Assembly: GCA_002840975.1 (NCBI GenBank)
Contig: PHDN01000022.1
Span: forward strand, 1 to 64,000
Direction: 5' to 3'
Source of the DNA: Bacteroidetes bacterium HGW-Bacteroidetes-16
GTDB taxonomy: Bacteria; Bacteroidota; Bacteroidia; Bacteroidales; F082
Length of the DNA stretch: 64,000 bases
Numbering within the stretch: position 1 is the stretch's first letter; each line of letters starts with the position of its first letter. The notes beneath the pieces were generated by a model. The model was given only the letters and a program-made list of their open reading frames with translations. It was not told where the DNA came from and made no database searches. Of the stretch, positions 24,679 to 34,502 are shown one piece after another. A program made the translations under genes and the position numbers.

Positions 24679-25461
24679 ATGCTGAAAATCTTAAAATATT
24701 CATTTTTCGACCTCATCAGGAGCAAATGGAGTTATGTCTACTTCTTGTTCTATCTGGTGATTTCCTCCAGTTTACTTTATTTAAGTGGTGACATTTCGAA
24801 AGTCATTATCAGTTTGATGAATATCATCCTGATCCTGGTTCCGTTGATCGCCTCCATTTTTGGGGTGATGTATTATTATAATTCCAGGGAATTCACCGAA
24901 TTGCTGCTGGCTCAACCCATTAAGCGCACCAACATTTTCCTTGGACAGTACATCGGGCTTGCCGTTTCCTTGTCTTCCAGTCTGCTGTTCGGGTTAGGAA
25001 TCCCTTTTTTGATCTACGGCATCTTCCGGTCAGCCGAAATCTGGAATTTTATTATCCTGATTGTTACCGGGGTATTTCTCACGTTTATTTTTAGTGCCAT
25101 TTCGTTTTTGGTCGCCCTTAAAAACGAAAACCGGCTTAAAGGATTTGGAATTGTGATTTTTCTTTGGATGTTTATGGCTATAATCTACGATGGTCTTTTC
25201 CTGCTTTCGTTAATTGTTTTTAAGGAATATCCCCTTGAAACAATTTCTCTTACGCTTTCGATGCTCAATCCCATCGATCTATCCAGGATTCTCATCTTGT
25301 TAAAACTCGATATCTCTGCCCTCATGGGATATACGGGAGCCGTTTTTAGAAAGTTTTTCGGTACCGATACCGGTTTATTGTTATCGACACTCATCCTGGT
25401 CATGTGGACTGTTTTACCGGTTTGGGCCATCGTCAGGGTGTCGGGCAGGAAAAATTTTTAA
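24679..25461 (+). CDS. nosY: NosY ABC transporter permease
   Basis: A protein of 260 residues with six hydrophobic segments, including YFLFYLVISSSLLYL, LILVPLIASIFGVMYYY and LLLSTLILVMWTVLPVWAI, and the NSREFTELLLAQPI loop typical of NosY/ABC-2 permeases. It pairs with NosF. It is the last gene of the cluster; no nosR or nosX is seen, as is usual for clade II. Confidence 0.9.
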   Translation: MLKILKYSFFDLIRSKWSYVYFLFYLVISSSLLYLSGDISKVIISLMNIILILVPLIASIFGVMYYYNSREFTELLLAQPIKRTNIFLGQYIGLAVSLSSSLLFGLGIPFLIYGIFRSAEIWNFIILIVTGVFLTFIFSAISFLVALKNENRLKGFGIVIFLWMFMAIIYDGLFLLSLIVFKEYPLETISLTLSMLNPIDLSRILILLKLDISALMGYTGAVFRKFFGTDTGLLLSTLILVMWTVLPVWAIVRVSGRKNF

Positions 25462-25558
25462 CCTGTTCCGGGGAACCTGAATGTACTGTTGAGATCATCA
25501 TGCCTTTCATTTGGCTTAACCAGCTTTCTCTTCATTTTTTATTTTAAGAGTGCGATTA

Positions 25559-25601
25559 TATCAACAATCAAATTGATATTGTTAACTTTACGTCTTGTTT
25601 G
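25559..25601 (+). promoter_or_regulatory. Nested palindromes and possible promoter upstream of the aminotransferase
   Basis: TATCAA (25559) with TTGATA (25573) and AACAAT (25563) with ATTGTT (25578) form two interleaved perfect inverted repeats. TTG (25573-25575) and CTTGTTTG (25594-25601, one mismatch to TAnnTTTG) are 18 bp apart. The dyads overlap the -33 element, as an operator would. Confidence 0.35.
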
Positions 25602-25624
25602 TAGAATAGTTAAGACTTCACACC

Positions 25625-26926
25625 ATGGCACATCTTTTAAAATCGCATGAAAACCTGATCAATCCTCATATCCGGGGATTGGGCATTTCGGCCACGCTCG
25701 CTATCAATGCACGATCAAAAGAGCTAATTGAACAAGGGAAAACCGTTTACAGGTTTGGACTGGGACAGTCGCCCTTTCCTGTTCCTGATTTGGTGGTTTC
25801 CGCGTTAAAGCTAAACGCCATCCAGAAGGACTATCTTCCGGTGCGGGGACTTCAACAGCTGAGGGAGGCGGTGGCTGATTTTCATCGACGAAAAGATGAG
25901 GTGGACATTCAGCCCGATTGTGTATTAATTGGCCCCGGTTCCAAGGAACTTGTGTTTTTGCTTCAACTGGTTTTCAATGGAGAGATTATTGTAGTAAGTC
26001 CGGGCTGGGTTTCCTATGTGCCACAGGCTAAAATCCTTAATAATGAATTGTCGTTTATACACAGTACTTTTGAGGATAAATGGCAGCTAACACCTAAGTT
26101 GTTTAGTGATTTTCTGAAAAAAAGAAATCATCCTGACAAACCTGCGTTGATGATTTTGAATTACCCTGGCAATCCTGATGGCGTTTCGTTGACAAAAGAA
26201 TCGCTGGTTGAAATTGCAGCATTGGCAAGAGCCCATCATATATTCATTCTTTCGGATGAAATTTACGGACAACTCGACCACAAAGGAAAGCATATTTCTC
26301 TGGCAAGATTGTATCCCGAAGGAACCATTATCAGCTCCGGACTCTCCAAATGGTGTGGAGCCGGAGGATGGAGGCTGGGGACATTTGCTTTCCCAAAAAA
26401 CATGAAATGGCTTTTGGATGGGATGGCCATAGTGGCCAGCGAAACCTATACATCGGTAAGCGCTCCCATACAATACGCAGCCGTACAGGCTTTTAAGGGG
26501 GGTATTGAAATAGAGGAATACCTATGGCAAGCCCGTAAGATACTTGCCGGATTAGGAAATGAATGCGTACATATGTTGCGGGCAGCCGGAGTTAAAGTGC
26601 ATGATCCCGTTGGTGGGTTTTATCTCTTCCTCGATTTTTCAAATTTTTCTCAACGCCTGCATGAAAGGGGCATCAACAACTCAAGCCAACTTTGTCTGCA
26701 ATTGCTTGATGACACTGGTGTAGCACTGCTTCAGGGCAGTTCGTTTTACCGCTCTGAGGAGGAGCTTACTGTCCGCATGGCCTATGTAGATTTCGCGGGG
26801 CCACGCGCATTGGCAGCTGCCAGAACCATACCACTTCATGAACACCTCCCTGATGATTTTATTAAAACCTATTGTCATAAGGTGATAAAAGGAGTTAAAG
26901 AAATGGTACAATGGTTGACTAAATGA
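25625..26926 (+). CDS. Class I/II pyridoxal-phosphate aminotransferase
   Basis: A protein of 433 residues of the fold-type I aminotransferase family. Visible motifs: NYPGNPDGVS (substrate and cofactor loop), SDEIYGQLDH (Asp and Tyr binding the pyridine ring and phosphate), SSGLSKWCGAGGWRLG with the Schiff-base Lys, and a C-terminal RMAYVDFAG with the substrate-binding Arg. It resembles aspartate/aromatic-type aminotransferases; the amino acid used cannot be told. It stands alone, with possible operator dyads upstream. Confidence 0.85.
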   Translation: MAHLLKSHENLINPHIRGLGISATLAINARSKELIEQGKTVYRFGLGQSPFPVPDLVVSALKLNAIQKDYLPVRGLQQLREAVADFHRRKDEVDIQPDCVLIGPGSKELVFLLQLVFNGEIIVVSPGWVSYVPQAKILNNELSFIHSTFEDKWQLTPKLFSDFLKKRNHPDKPALMILNYPGNPDGVSLTKESLVEIAALARAHHIFILSDEIYGQLDHKGKHISLARLYPEGTIISSGLSKWCGAGGWRLGTFAFPKNMKWLLDGMAIVASETYTSVSAPIQYAAVQAFKGGIEIEEYLWQARKILAGLGNECVHMLRAAGVKVHDPVGGFYLFLDFSNFSQRLHERGINNSSQLCLQLLDDTGVALLQGSSFYRSEEELTVRMAYVDFAGPRALAAARTIPLHEHLPDDFIKTYCHKVIKGVKEMVQWLTK

Positions 26927-27037
26927 TAGAGCATCGGATGAGTGAGCAAAATGAAGTGCGAAACTGGCCGGGAATTAAAATTGAGTATACCTTTGACATC
27001 TAAAAGGGCATGGTGATGTTCAGAAAAAGTTTCTTTT

Positions 27038-28570
27038 ATGGGTTATAAAATGCTGCAAATAAAACTTCCGACCTTATATCAGGATGAGGATATCAGAAAA
27101 GCAGTCAGGAAGCAGGTGGGGGATATGGATTTTTCTTTTGAGATAGAGAAGAAAAGCCTGGATGCCCGAAAGAAAAATGATATTCATTGGCAGATAAGTC
27201 TGGTGGTTTCTTCCAATAAATTGAAAGGGGATGATCCCATCGTATCAGAACCTTTACGGATCCCATTTAAAAAACGTACCGAAAAGGTTCTTGTTGTTGG
27301 AAGTGGTCCGGCGGGATTTTTTTGCGCACACGTGCTGCAACTGGCCGGATTTCAGGTAACCATCATCGAACGGGGATCGGAGGTGGAGCACCGCACCAAA
27401 GCCATTCATCTGCTGGAGAGTACGGGTGCATTTAGTGCCCAAAACAACTACGCTTTTGGCGAAGGAGGTGCCGGTACCTTTTCGGATGGCAAGCTTACCT
27501 CTCGTTCCAAACATATCAGTGATGAAAGGCGTTTCATCCTGTCGGAATATGTAAAAGCCGGTGCCCCGGAAGAGATCCTTTACATGGCCCATCCCCATGT
27601 GGGCACAGACAACCTGAAACTGGTGGTGGCAAACCTGCGGAGGCAGTTTATGGAAAATGGTGGTCAGTTTTTGTTCAATACGCGATTGGAAAACATCACC
27701 GTAAAAGGAAAACAAGTCGACAAGATTGTATGCAATACCGGAGAACTGGAAGCAGATCATATTGTGCTGGCCACAGGCCATTCGGCTTACGACACGTACC
27801 GTATGCTCATCAACAATGGCGTTCAGTTCGGAACCAAAAATTTTGCCATCGGTCACCGCATCGAGCATCCCCAAAAGCTAATTAACCTGGCACAGTGGGG
27901 CAAGGAAAGCCTTCCCGGTGTGAAAGCCGCCGAATACCGTCTGGCAACCAGGACCAAATCTGAAATACCAGTATATACCTTTTGCATGTGTCCCGGTGGA
28001 CAGGTGGTGCCTGCAGCAGCCTATGATCAAAAAAGTGTGGTAAACGGTATGAGCCATTATCAGCGCGATGGCCTTTTTTCAAATGCTGGTTGTGTTGTGG
28101 GAGTGCATCCTGATATGCTGGTGGGGCATACCTCCTCTCCGTTGGAAATATTGGATTGGATGGACAAACTGGAGGAACGGTTTTATCTTTTTTCAAATAG
28201 TTATATCCTTCCGGCCATCAAGGCGTTGGACTATATGAAATTCAGGCGATCGAAGGAAATAACCAGTAGCAGCTATTCACTGGGGTTGCAGGCGGCACCT
28301 TTGTACGACATGGTCCCTGCCTTTGTGAGCAAAGCCCTCACTGAAGGGTTGGCGGATTTCAGCAGGATGATTTCAGGTTTCGAGACAGGTTTGTTGCTGG
28401 GCCTCGAAAGCAAGACTTCATCACCCATTCAGGTTGCCCGCGAAAAGGACGGACTTTGTTCAGGCTTTGATAACCTGTATTTCGTTGGTGAAGGCAGCGG
28501 TTATGCCGGTGGCATCATTTCCAGCGCTGCTGATGGAGTAAAATGTGCTTTAGCATTAAGTAATAAATAA
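27038..28570 (+). CDS. FAD-dependent oxidoreductase (COG2509 type)
   Basis: A protein of 510 residues. After an N-terminal domain of about 85 residues (ferredoxin-like look), the FAD-binding VVGSGPAGFFCAHVLQLAG and ERG follow, then GEGGAGTFSDGKLT, HIVLATGHSA, and the C-terminal FVGEGSGYAGGIISSAADG that closes over FAD. This is the COG2509 group of uncharacterised dehydrogenases, widespread in anaerobes. The ATG at 27038 was kept; the next Met (27050) is also possible. Soluble, no signal peptide. Confidence 0.85.
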   Translation: MGYKMLQIKLPTLYQDEDIRKAVRKQVGDMDFSFEIEKKSLDARKKNDIHWQISLVVSSNKLKGDDPIVSEPLRIPFKKRTEKVLVVGSGPAGFFCAHVLQLAGFQVTIIERGSEVEHRTKAIHLLESTGAFSAQNNYAFGEGGAGTFSDGKLTSRSKHISDERRFILSEYVKAGAPEEILYMAHPHVGTDNLKLVVANLRRQFMENGGQFLFNTRLENITVKGKQVDKIVCNTGELEADHIVLATGHSAYDTYRMLINNGVQFGTKNFAIGHRIEHPQKLINLAQWGKESLPGVKAAEYRLATRTKSEIPVYTFCMCPGGQVVPAAAYDQKSVVNGMSHYQRDGLFSNAGCVVGVHPDMLVGHTSSPLEILDWMDKLEERFYLFSNSYILPAIKALDYMKFRRSKEITSSSYSLGLQAAPLYDMVPAFVSKALTEGLADFSRMISGFETGLLLGLESKTSSPIQVAREKDGLCSGFDNLYFVGEGSGYAGGIISSAADGVKCALALSNK

Positions 28571-28592
28571 AATAAACCTAATCCCATCAGTT

Positions 28593-29003
28593 ATGGACCA
28601 AAAAGACTATTTATTGCGCGAAATTGAGAAAATAGGAACCTTATTAAAGAGGTGCTTTAGCAAAATGACAGGGAGTGAAGAGAATCTTGCCATTCAATTG
28701 GATGTTGAATTTGAAGAAGACAAAGGCATGCTGCTTCATGAACTTGGCTTTGACATGAATCTGTTTTTAATGCTTGATGAAGCAGATTCAAAAAAATATT
28801 TGACTGAAATCAAGGGTTTTAACAGTCAGAATGTTGAGTATTTGGCGGATATTCTGAGCTACATAGGTTTAAATACCGATTCGCACATGACCACCGAATA
28901 TCTGGTTAAGGCTTTGATGGTTTATGAGATATGCAGCTCATTGGACAAGACCTTTTCCTTCGACCGTGAGCAAAAAATAAGCCGAATAAAATCAGCCTTG
29001 TGA
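28593..29003 (+). CDS. Hypothetical protein (DUF6483-like start)
   Basis: A small acidic helical protein of 136 residues. The opening KDYLLREIEKIGTLLKR resembles the start of DUF6483 proteins, but this is a weak match and I do not claim the family. The rest (LDVEFEEDKGMLLHELGFD, TTEYLVKALMVYEIC) looks like TPR-type helices. It follows the FAD oxidoreductase by 22 bp and may be co-transcribed. Confidence 0.6.
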   Translation: MDQKDYLLREIEKIGTLLKRCFSKMTGSEENLAIQLDVEFEEDKGMLLHELGFDMNLFLMLDEADSKKYLTEIKGFNSQNVEYLADILSYIGLNTDSHMTTEYLVKALMVYEICSSLDKTFSFDREQKISRIKSAL

Positions 29004-29065
29004 ACGGGTAAGTAAAAATCTAATCATCATATTCGCAGCAACCTGGTTCTTAAAACTGAATTCAT

Positions 29066-29461
29066 ATGAAAAAAACTCTCGCTTTATTTCATTGGTTACC
29101 AAGGATCTTATGTATTACGGCCATACTATTTATCAGCCTGTTCGCTTTGGATGCCTTTGATCCGGAATTGTCGTTGTGGCAACAATTAGCAGCCTTCCTG
29201 ATCCACCTCATCCCTTCCTTTGTATTGGGGGTCATCCTTTTGGTTGCCTGGAAATGGGAATATATCGGCGGGTTCATCTTTACCGTACTAGGTTTGGGAT
29301 TGAGCCCGTGGGTCTATATGATGAATTACCAAATGAACCATTCCGTTTGGATGAGCATGGGTGTTGTTTTAATGATCACCTTTCCGTTTGTCGTGGTGGG
29401 CATCCTGTTTGTTCTAAGTCATTTTCTGAAGAAAAAAAATTTGAATAGCCAAGTACAATAA
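29066..29461 (+). CDS. Small four-helix membrane protein
   Basis: A protein of 131 residues with four hydrophobic segments (about 10-28, 39-60, 66-85, 95-120). The pattern WLPRILCITAILFISLFALD and FLIHLIPSFVLG is shared by small uncharacterised membrane proteins of Bacteroidota and Firmicutes. No catalytic motif is seen. It lies 62 bp after the preceding small gene and 40 bp before the pirin gene. Confidence 0.7.
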   Translation: MKKTLALFHWLPRILCITAILFISLFALDAFDPELSLWQQLAAFLIHLIPSFVLGVILLVAWKWEYIGGFIFTVLGLGLSPWVYMMNYQMNHSVWMSMGVVLMITFPFVVVGILFVLSHFLKKKNLNSQVQ

Positions 29462-29501
29462 GAATAACTCAAAAACTATTTATCACTAAAACCTACTAAC
29501 A

Positions 29502-30218
29502 ATGAATACCGTACTACACAGGGCCGGAACCAGAGGGCACGAAAATCATGGTTGGCTCGACACGCATCACACATTTAGTTTTGCCGATTATCACAATTCC
29601 GATCGCATGAATTTTGGTGCCTTAAGGGTGCTGAACGACGACGTGATTGGTCCCGGCACCGGCTTTGGCCGACACCGGCACAACAATATGGAAATTATCT
29701 CCATCCCGCTGGAAGGCGATTTGGAACACAAGGACAGCATGGGAAATGTGGCTGTTATCAAACAGGGCGACGTACAGGTAATGAGCGCCGGGAGTGGGAT
29801 TTACCACAGTGAATTCAACGATAATGCCGATCGGGAGGCAAAATTTCTCCAAATATGGGTGTTTCCAAACAAAGATGATGTAACACCCCGCTACGATCAG
29901 ATGACCCTTGATTCGGATCTTTTAAAAAATCAGCTTTATCAGATTCTCTCTCCCGATGCCGACGATCAGGGTGTTTGGATTTATCAAAATGCCTGGTTTC
30001 ATATGGGTGAACTTGACAAAGGATTTGAAACCACCTACCAACTCAAAGACAGCCAGAATGGAGTGTACGCTTTTGTAATTGAAGGAGATATAACCATCGA
30101 AGGCCAAATGCTGAATAAGCGTGATGGATTGGGAATCTGGGAAACACCGGCCATACATATCAAGGCCGATAGCAATGCCACCCTGCTGTTGATGGAAGTA
30201 CCCATGAGTGTGGAATAA
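29502..30218 (+). CDS. Pirin-family bicupin protein
   Basis: A protein of 238 residues with the pirin/YhhW layout of two cupin domains. The N-terminal cupin has the metal-ligand motifs GFGRHRHNNMEI and SAGSGIYHSEFN, preceded by LDTHHTFSFADY. YhhW-type pirins have quercetinase activity in vitro; the cellular role is unclear. No neighbours explain its function. Confidence 0.88.
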   Translation: MNTVLHRAGTRGHENHGWLDTHHTFSFADYHNSDRMNFGALRVLNDDVIGPGTGFGRHRHNNMEIISIPLEGDLEHKDSMGNVAVIKQGDVQVMSAGSGIYHSEFNDNADREAKFLQIWVFPNKDDVTPRYDQMTLDSDLLKNQLYQILSPDADDQGVWIYQNAWFHMGELDKGFETTYQLKDSQNGVYAFVIEGDITIEGQMLNKRDGLGIWETPAIHIKADSNATLLLMEVPMSVE

Positions 30219-30327
30219 TTGAGATTCCTGCTTCAGGTATTTCTGAAAGTTCAAATTAAAAACCTGTCCAGTCCGGTTTATCATTATATTTGGACAATAA
30301 ATCTGTAACATAATAAACCCGGATGTT

Positions 30328-31329
30328 ATGAATAAGCATTTTTTTACCCTGATTTTTCTTTTCTCGATGGTTGTCAGCGGCGTCAGGTCGCAGGATACGT
30401 TTTCCATTGTAGCCCTGGACTCCGTTACCGGTGAAGTGGGTAGCGCGGGAGCTTCTTGCGTGGACATGAGTAATTTTCCCGGTTACGACGATGATTTTCT
30501 GGGTGAGTTGTTCCCCGGAGTGGGTGCCATCAACACTCAAGCCTGGTACAATGCTACCAACCAGGCCAACGCCCGGAACAGGATGAACCTGGGCGACACA
30601 CCAGTCCAGATTATTCAGTGGCTTATTGAACATGATGCTCAAAATACGCCACAGAAGAGGCAATATGGCATTGTGGCGTTTGTCGACGGTTCGCCTCAGG
30701 CGGCGGCCTTCACCGGCACAAGCACCGACGACTATAAAAGTCATATCACCGGACCAAACTATTCCATTCAGGGAAATATCCTGTTGGGGCAGGTTGTTTT
30801 GGACTCCATGGAATCCAGGTTCCTGCATGCCGAAGGCGACCTGGCCTGCAAGCTGATGGCAGCCTTGCAGGGTGCCAAAAGGGTAGGAGCCGACTCCCGC
30901 TGTACTTCGAACGGTACTTCCTCCCTGTTTTCTTTTGTAAAGGTGGCTCAACCCGGCGACCTGTTTGGTGAGCCGTCGTTTTTGCTTTCGGTGCACACTT
31001 CGTCCGGCGCCGGCATTGAACCGATCGACTCGTTACAAACCAAATTCGATCTGGTACATGCATGTTCGGGAGTTGGGGTAAGTGATGAAAATGGCTTCAG
31101 TTCCGGTTTCCTGATCTATCCAAACCCCGTAACAGAGGTGTTGATTGTGGAGAACATGACTTCTGAGGTGGTTGGTGTTGAAATAATTGATTTGGTTGGG
31201 AGAACGCTGATCCATTATCCATATAGCCGAAAGCTTGAGGTGGATGTTTCCGGGTTGCCCAAAGGAATTTACCTGGTTCGGATTTCGGGAAAATCAAACT
31301 GCTTTACGACTAAAATAGTCAGGAACTAA
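30328..31329 (+). CDS. Secreted DUF1028 (Ntn-hydrolase-like) protein with T9SS sorting domain
   Basis: A protein of 333 residues. Signal peptide of about 21 residues, then DUF1028 (about 22-245) with TFSIVALDSVTGEVGSAGAS, GVGAINTQAW, QYGIVAFVDGS and YSIQGNILLG. The last 75 residues are a type A T9SS sorting domain (YPNPVTEVLIVENM, DLVGRTL, GLPKGIYLVRI). DUF1028 is predicted to have an Ntn-hydrolase fold; the substrate is unknown. Export through T9SS places this one on or outside the cell surface. Confidence 0.85.
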   Translation: MNKHFFTLIFLFSMVVSGVRSQDTFSIVALDSVTGEVGSAGASCVDMSNFPGYDDDFLGELFPGVGAINTQAWYNATNQANARNRMNLGDTPVQIIQWLIEHDAQNTPQKRQYGIVAFVDGSPQAAAFTGTSTDDYKSHITGPNYSIQGNILLGQVVLDSMESRFLHAEGDLACKLMAALQGAKRVGADSRCTSNGTSSLFSFVKVAQPGDLFGEPSFLLSVHTSSGAGIEPIDSLQTKFDLVHACSGVGVSDENGFSSGFLIYPNPVTEVLIVENMTSEVVGVEIIDLVGRTLIHYPYSRKLEVDVSGLPKGIYLVRISGKSNCFTTKIVRN

Positions 31330-31468
31330 AAGGGTTTTTCAGGTGACTATATAGTCGTTAAATCAGTTAATTACGAAGTAAAACACATTAATATATAATT
31401 GGTTAGCGGTGATTGAGGTTATGCAGATGTTATACAAAATGCTGACCAAATCTTGACAATATACTGAG

Positions 31469-33601
31469 ATGAGAAAATTTCTGATTTCATTACTACTTTT
31501 AACAACTATGACTTCAAGCATCCTTTTTTCACAGTCTGAAATTGAAGAATGGGATTGGCAGTGGGGAAACGATCCAAGAATTTATAATGCTTTTAGAACC
31601 TTAGGAATAACTACGGACTTCAGTAACAACTCATACATCTATTATAGGTATTTTGATTCGATATCAATTGGAGACACTTCTTTTATTCATCCACCAATTA
31701 CTCCAGGGCGAAAAAATTATAATGTTGCAGTTATAAAACAAAATTCAAGAGGTGAACAAGTTAATGTCTTGGACATCTATACTCAACAAGATGAAAGTAT
31801 CGATATGTTTGAAATGGAAATTGATCAAGAATCAAATTTGTTCATCACCGGAACTTTTAGAGATACTTTATTTATATCCAATAACTTAGTAACAACAGCT
31901 GCACCTGGAATAAACACATTTTTAATAAAACTCACTTCTGATTTTCAATTCTTATGGGGAAAAACAATCTCAGGCTATGGTCAGAATAATTGTGCTGGTT
32001 TAACCATCTCAAATGACAATTCAATATATTTATCAGTAAAACATCATGGAATTGGCTATGATTCTACGATTTGCATGATTAACTACCTCGGACAAGATTC
32101 TGCACTAGTTGGGAACGGTCTAAATTCATTTTTAAAAATAAATTCAGATGGAAGTCTTATTTGGCGTAAGGAAATCCGTGATGTTCAGTTAGGTACATCT
32201 TACATATATAATACATTTAAAGGTAATGACGATAATATTTATTTAATTGGACGTTCGACCTATTGCATATCTATTGAAGGAGATACCTTAAATCATCCTG
32301 ATTTTCCTTATTTTAGTGATGATGAGGTTCAATACATTGCTTGTTTCAATAATCTTGGGGAATGCTTAAATTCATTTTTTATTAACATTGATAATTTTGG
32401 TATTTACGAATGGGATATTGAAGTTGACAAAAACAGCAATTATTATATATCTGGGAGCCTTTGGCGAAGCACTATTTGGGGCTCAGATACTATTGTCATT
32501 CCTGAGAACAAACATGGTGAAATAATAGCAAAAATGGACTCTTCGTTTCAGCCTTTATGGAACTACCATTTGATTAATAGTGACCAAATAATTCCGTGGT
32601 TTTATATTAATTTAATTGATGACAGACTTGCTTTCTCTACTTCTGGTAAGGGTGATTTTATTTTTGGGGACGTTAATTTTTCAATTGAACCTTATTTTCA
32701 AGTAATCCTTGGATTATTTGATACAGCCGGCCAATTAGTTTCATATCAAATAACAGAAACAACGGAAGGAGCAAATGTCTTTAAAACAGAAATAGATAAT
32801 TGTGGGAATTTCTTAATAACTGGTTACTTCGTAGGTGATGCATATTTTGGTAATGATACAATCACTGCAGACCTACCTTATGAAAGGTATATTGCGAAGA
32901 ATTATAGAGGAAATCCGCTTCCACTTAATATGCCAAATGATACGAGTGGTTGTTCTGAATTAAAATTAATTGCACCAGAGGGATATTTGCACTATAAATG
33001 GAATAATGTTTTATTAGAACAAAATTGGATATTAATAAAAGATTCTGAAAAAGTAACATTAGCAGTTGCAAATGATGATGGTTGTTGGTCTGAATGTGAA
33101 ATTAACGTCACAATATTTCCAAAAATTGTATTCTCGCTAGGACAAGACACAACAATATTGCTAACAGACTCATTAGAAATTAATATTGATGATTTCTATG
33201 CATCATATCATTGGTCAACAGGTGATACTTTTCCAAATATTAATATTTCAGCAAATAAGTTAGAATTAGGACACAATCAAATTTGGCTAGAAGTAAATAA
33301 TGGTCCATGTTCTGCTTCTGACACAATAAATGTATTTGTTATCGACAACTCAGGTATTATTGAAATAAATGATTATTCCATCTATCTATACCCAAATCCT
33401 GCAAAAGAAAGACTCAATATTATAAACAGGAGTAATATTATAATCGATAATGTAAATATCTATACTTTAAACGGACTTAAATTAATCAGTACTAAACCAA
33501 TAAATAAGACTATTGACATTGCTGAACTTTTGCCTGGAATATATATAATTGAACTAGTAACCAATCGCTTAAGAATAAGAAAGAAACTTGTGATTAAATA
33601 A
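31469..33601 (+). CDS. Large T9SS-secreted beta-propeller-like protein
   Basis: A protein of 710 residues. Signal peptide MRKFLISLLLLTTMTSSILF. Repeats of SBBP or propeller type such as GYGQNNCAGLTISNDNSIYLS, NSNYYISGSL and NCGNFLITGYFVGD follow, then a C-terminal sorting domain with YPNPAKERLNI and ELLPGIYIIEL. The composition is more AT-rich than its neighbours. It is probably exported and attached by the T9SS; no enzyme motif is seen. Confidence 0.75.
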   Translation: MRKFLISLLLLTTMTSSILFSQSEIEEWDWQWGNDPRIYNAFRTLGITTDFSNNSYIYYRYFDSISIGDTSFIHPPITPGRKNYNVAVIKQNSRGEQVNVLDIYTQQDESIDMFEMEIDQESNLFITGTFRDTLFISNNLVTTAAPGINTFLIKLTSDFQFLWGKTISGYGQNNCAGLTISNDNSIYLSVKHHGIGYDSTICMINYLGQDSALVGNGLNSFLKINSDGSLIWRKEIRDVQLGTSYIYNTFKGNDDNIYLIGRSTYCISIEGDTLNHPDFPYFSDDEVQYIACFNNLGECLNSFFINIDNFGIYEWDIEVDKNSNYYISGSLWRSTIWGSDTIVIPENKHGEIIAKMDSSFQPLWNYHLINSDQIIPWFYINLIDDRLAFSTSGKGDFIFGDVNFSIEPYFQVILGLFDTAGQLVSYQITETTEGANVFKTEIDNCGNFLITGYFVGDAYFGNDTITADLPYERYIAKNYRGNPLPLNMPNDTSGCSELKLIAPEGYLHYKWNNVLLEQNWILIKDSEKVTLAVANDDGCWSECEINVTIFPKIVFSLGQDTTILLTDSLEINIDDFYASYHWSTGDTFPNINISANKLELGHNQIWLEVNNGPCSASDTINVFVIDNSGIIEINDYSIYLYPNPAKERLNIINRSNIIIDNVNIYTLNGLKLISTKPINKTIDIAELLPGIYIIELVTNRLRIRKKLVIK

Positions 33602-33770
33602 AGCACTTTGCATAACACTGCATCATACTTTATGACGGGTTACTTTATGAACCTGCCTAACGCAGGCTGGTATGAACATTCTAGCCTCAAATATAAATCA
33701 GTGTAGACAGAAAGATTTGTCTTTTGAAACTCCGATTCAGAGTATATGCACCTCTTTTAGCATCCACCAT

Positions 33771-34355
33771 ATGAAAACCACATTGCAAATTATTTTTCTG
33801 CTCATTTTTGGTCTGTCAACCTCATTTGGACAGACGCATTTTTATAACAGACTTGCAGATTCAGCAATAACTTTAACGAATCAAACCGTTATATATGACC
33901 CCGCTTATTTTAGTCTTGACTATCCGAACGGAGATGTTCCGTCAGACAAAGGTGTTTGTACGGACGTCGTCATTCGGGCCTATAGAAAACTTGGTATTGA
34001 CTTGCAAAAAGAAGTCCATGAAGACATGCGGCAAAATTTTTATAAATACCCAAAGAACTGGGGTTCAACACATACTGACAGGAATATTGATCACAGACGC
34101 GTTCCCAACCTAATGACCTTTTTCACAAGAAAAGGAACTGTTTTGGAGAATTCAACAATCCCCGGAGATTATTCGGCAGGTGACATTGTTTGTTGGAATC
34201 TGGGAGGTTCAGTGACTCATATTGGAATCGTTGTAAAAGAAAAGTCCACAGATGGAAGAAGAAATCTGGTGGTTCATAACATTGGATCGGGGCAGGTAAT
34301 GGAAGACTGCTTATTTGATTTTAAAATTATTGGACACTACAGGTATCAGAAGTGA
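33771..34355 (+). CDS. Secreted DUF1287 protein (possible NlpC/P60-like hydrolase)
   Basis: A protein of 194 residues. The ATG at 33771 gives a signal peptide (MKTTLQIIFLLIFGLSTSFG). The rest matches DUF1287: VPSDKGVCTDVVIRAYRKLG, NIDHRRVPNL, AGDIVCWNLGG and THIGIVV. The Cys in GVCTDV and the His in THIGIVV with VVHNIG resemble a cysteine peptidase or amidase site of the NlpC/P60 type, which suggests cell wall or peptide hydrolysis. The family is uncharacterised. An upstream in-frame extension to 33672 lacks a signal and was dropped. Confidence 0.75.
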   Translation: MKTTLQIIFLLIFGLSTSFGQTHFYNRLADSAITLTNQTVIYDPAYFSLDYPNGDVPSDKGVCTDVVIRAYRKLGIDLQKEVHEDMRQNFYKYPKNWGSTHTDRNIDHRRVPNLMTFFTRKGTVLENSTIPGDYSAGDIVCWNLGGSVTHIGIVVKEKSTDGRRNLVVHNIGSGQVMEDCLFDFKIIGHYRYQK

Positions 34356-34502
34356 AGCTGATACAAAATCCAATCAACCAATGCTTATAGTTGTTGTTTG
34401 TTGAAAATGAATATCCTGGTTACAAACAGCCTCGATTTGGAAAGAAAATTTTATTAAGAAATCCTGGGTGAGCAAATTTTCACTCTCATATTGATTTAAA
34501 AA

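Noticed and set aside
33601..33770. CCTGCCTAACGCAGGC hairpin as another attC
   Set aside because: No matching outer core pair and no cassette-like start-end complementarity; treated as a simple hairpin.
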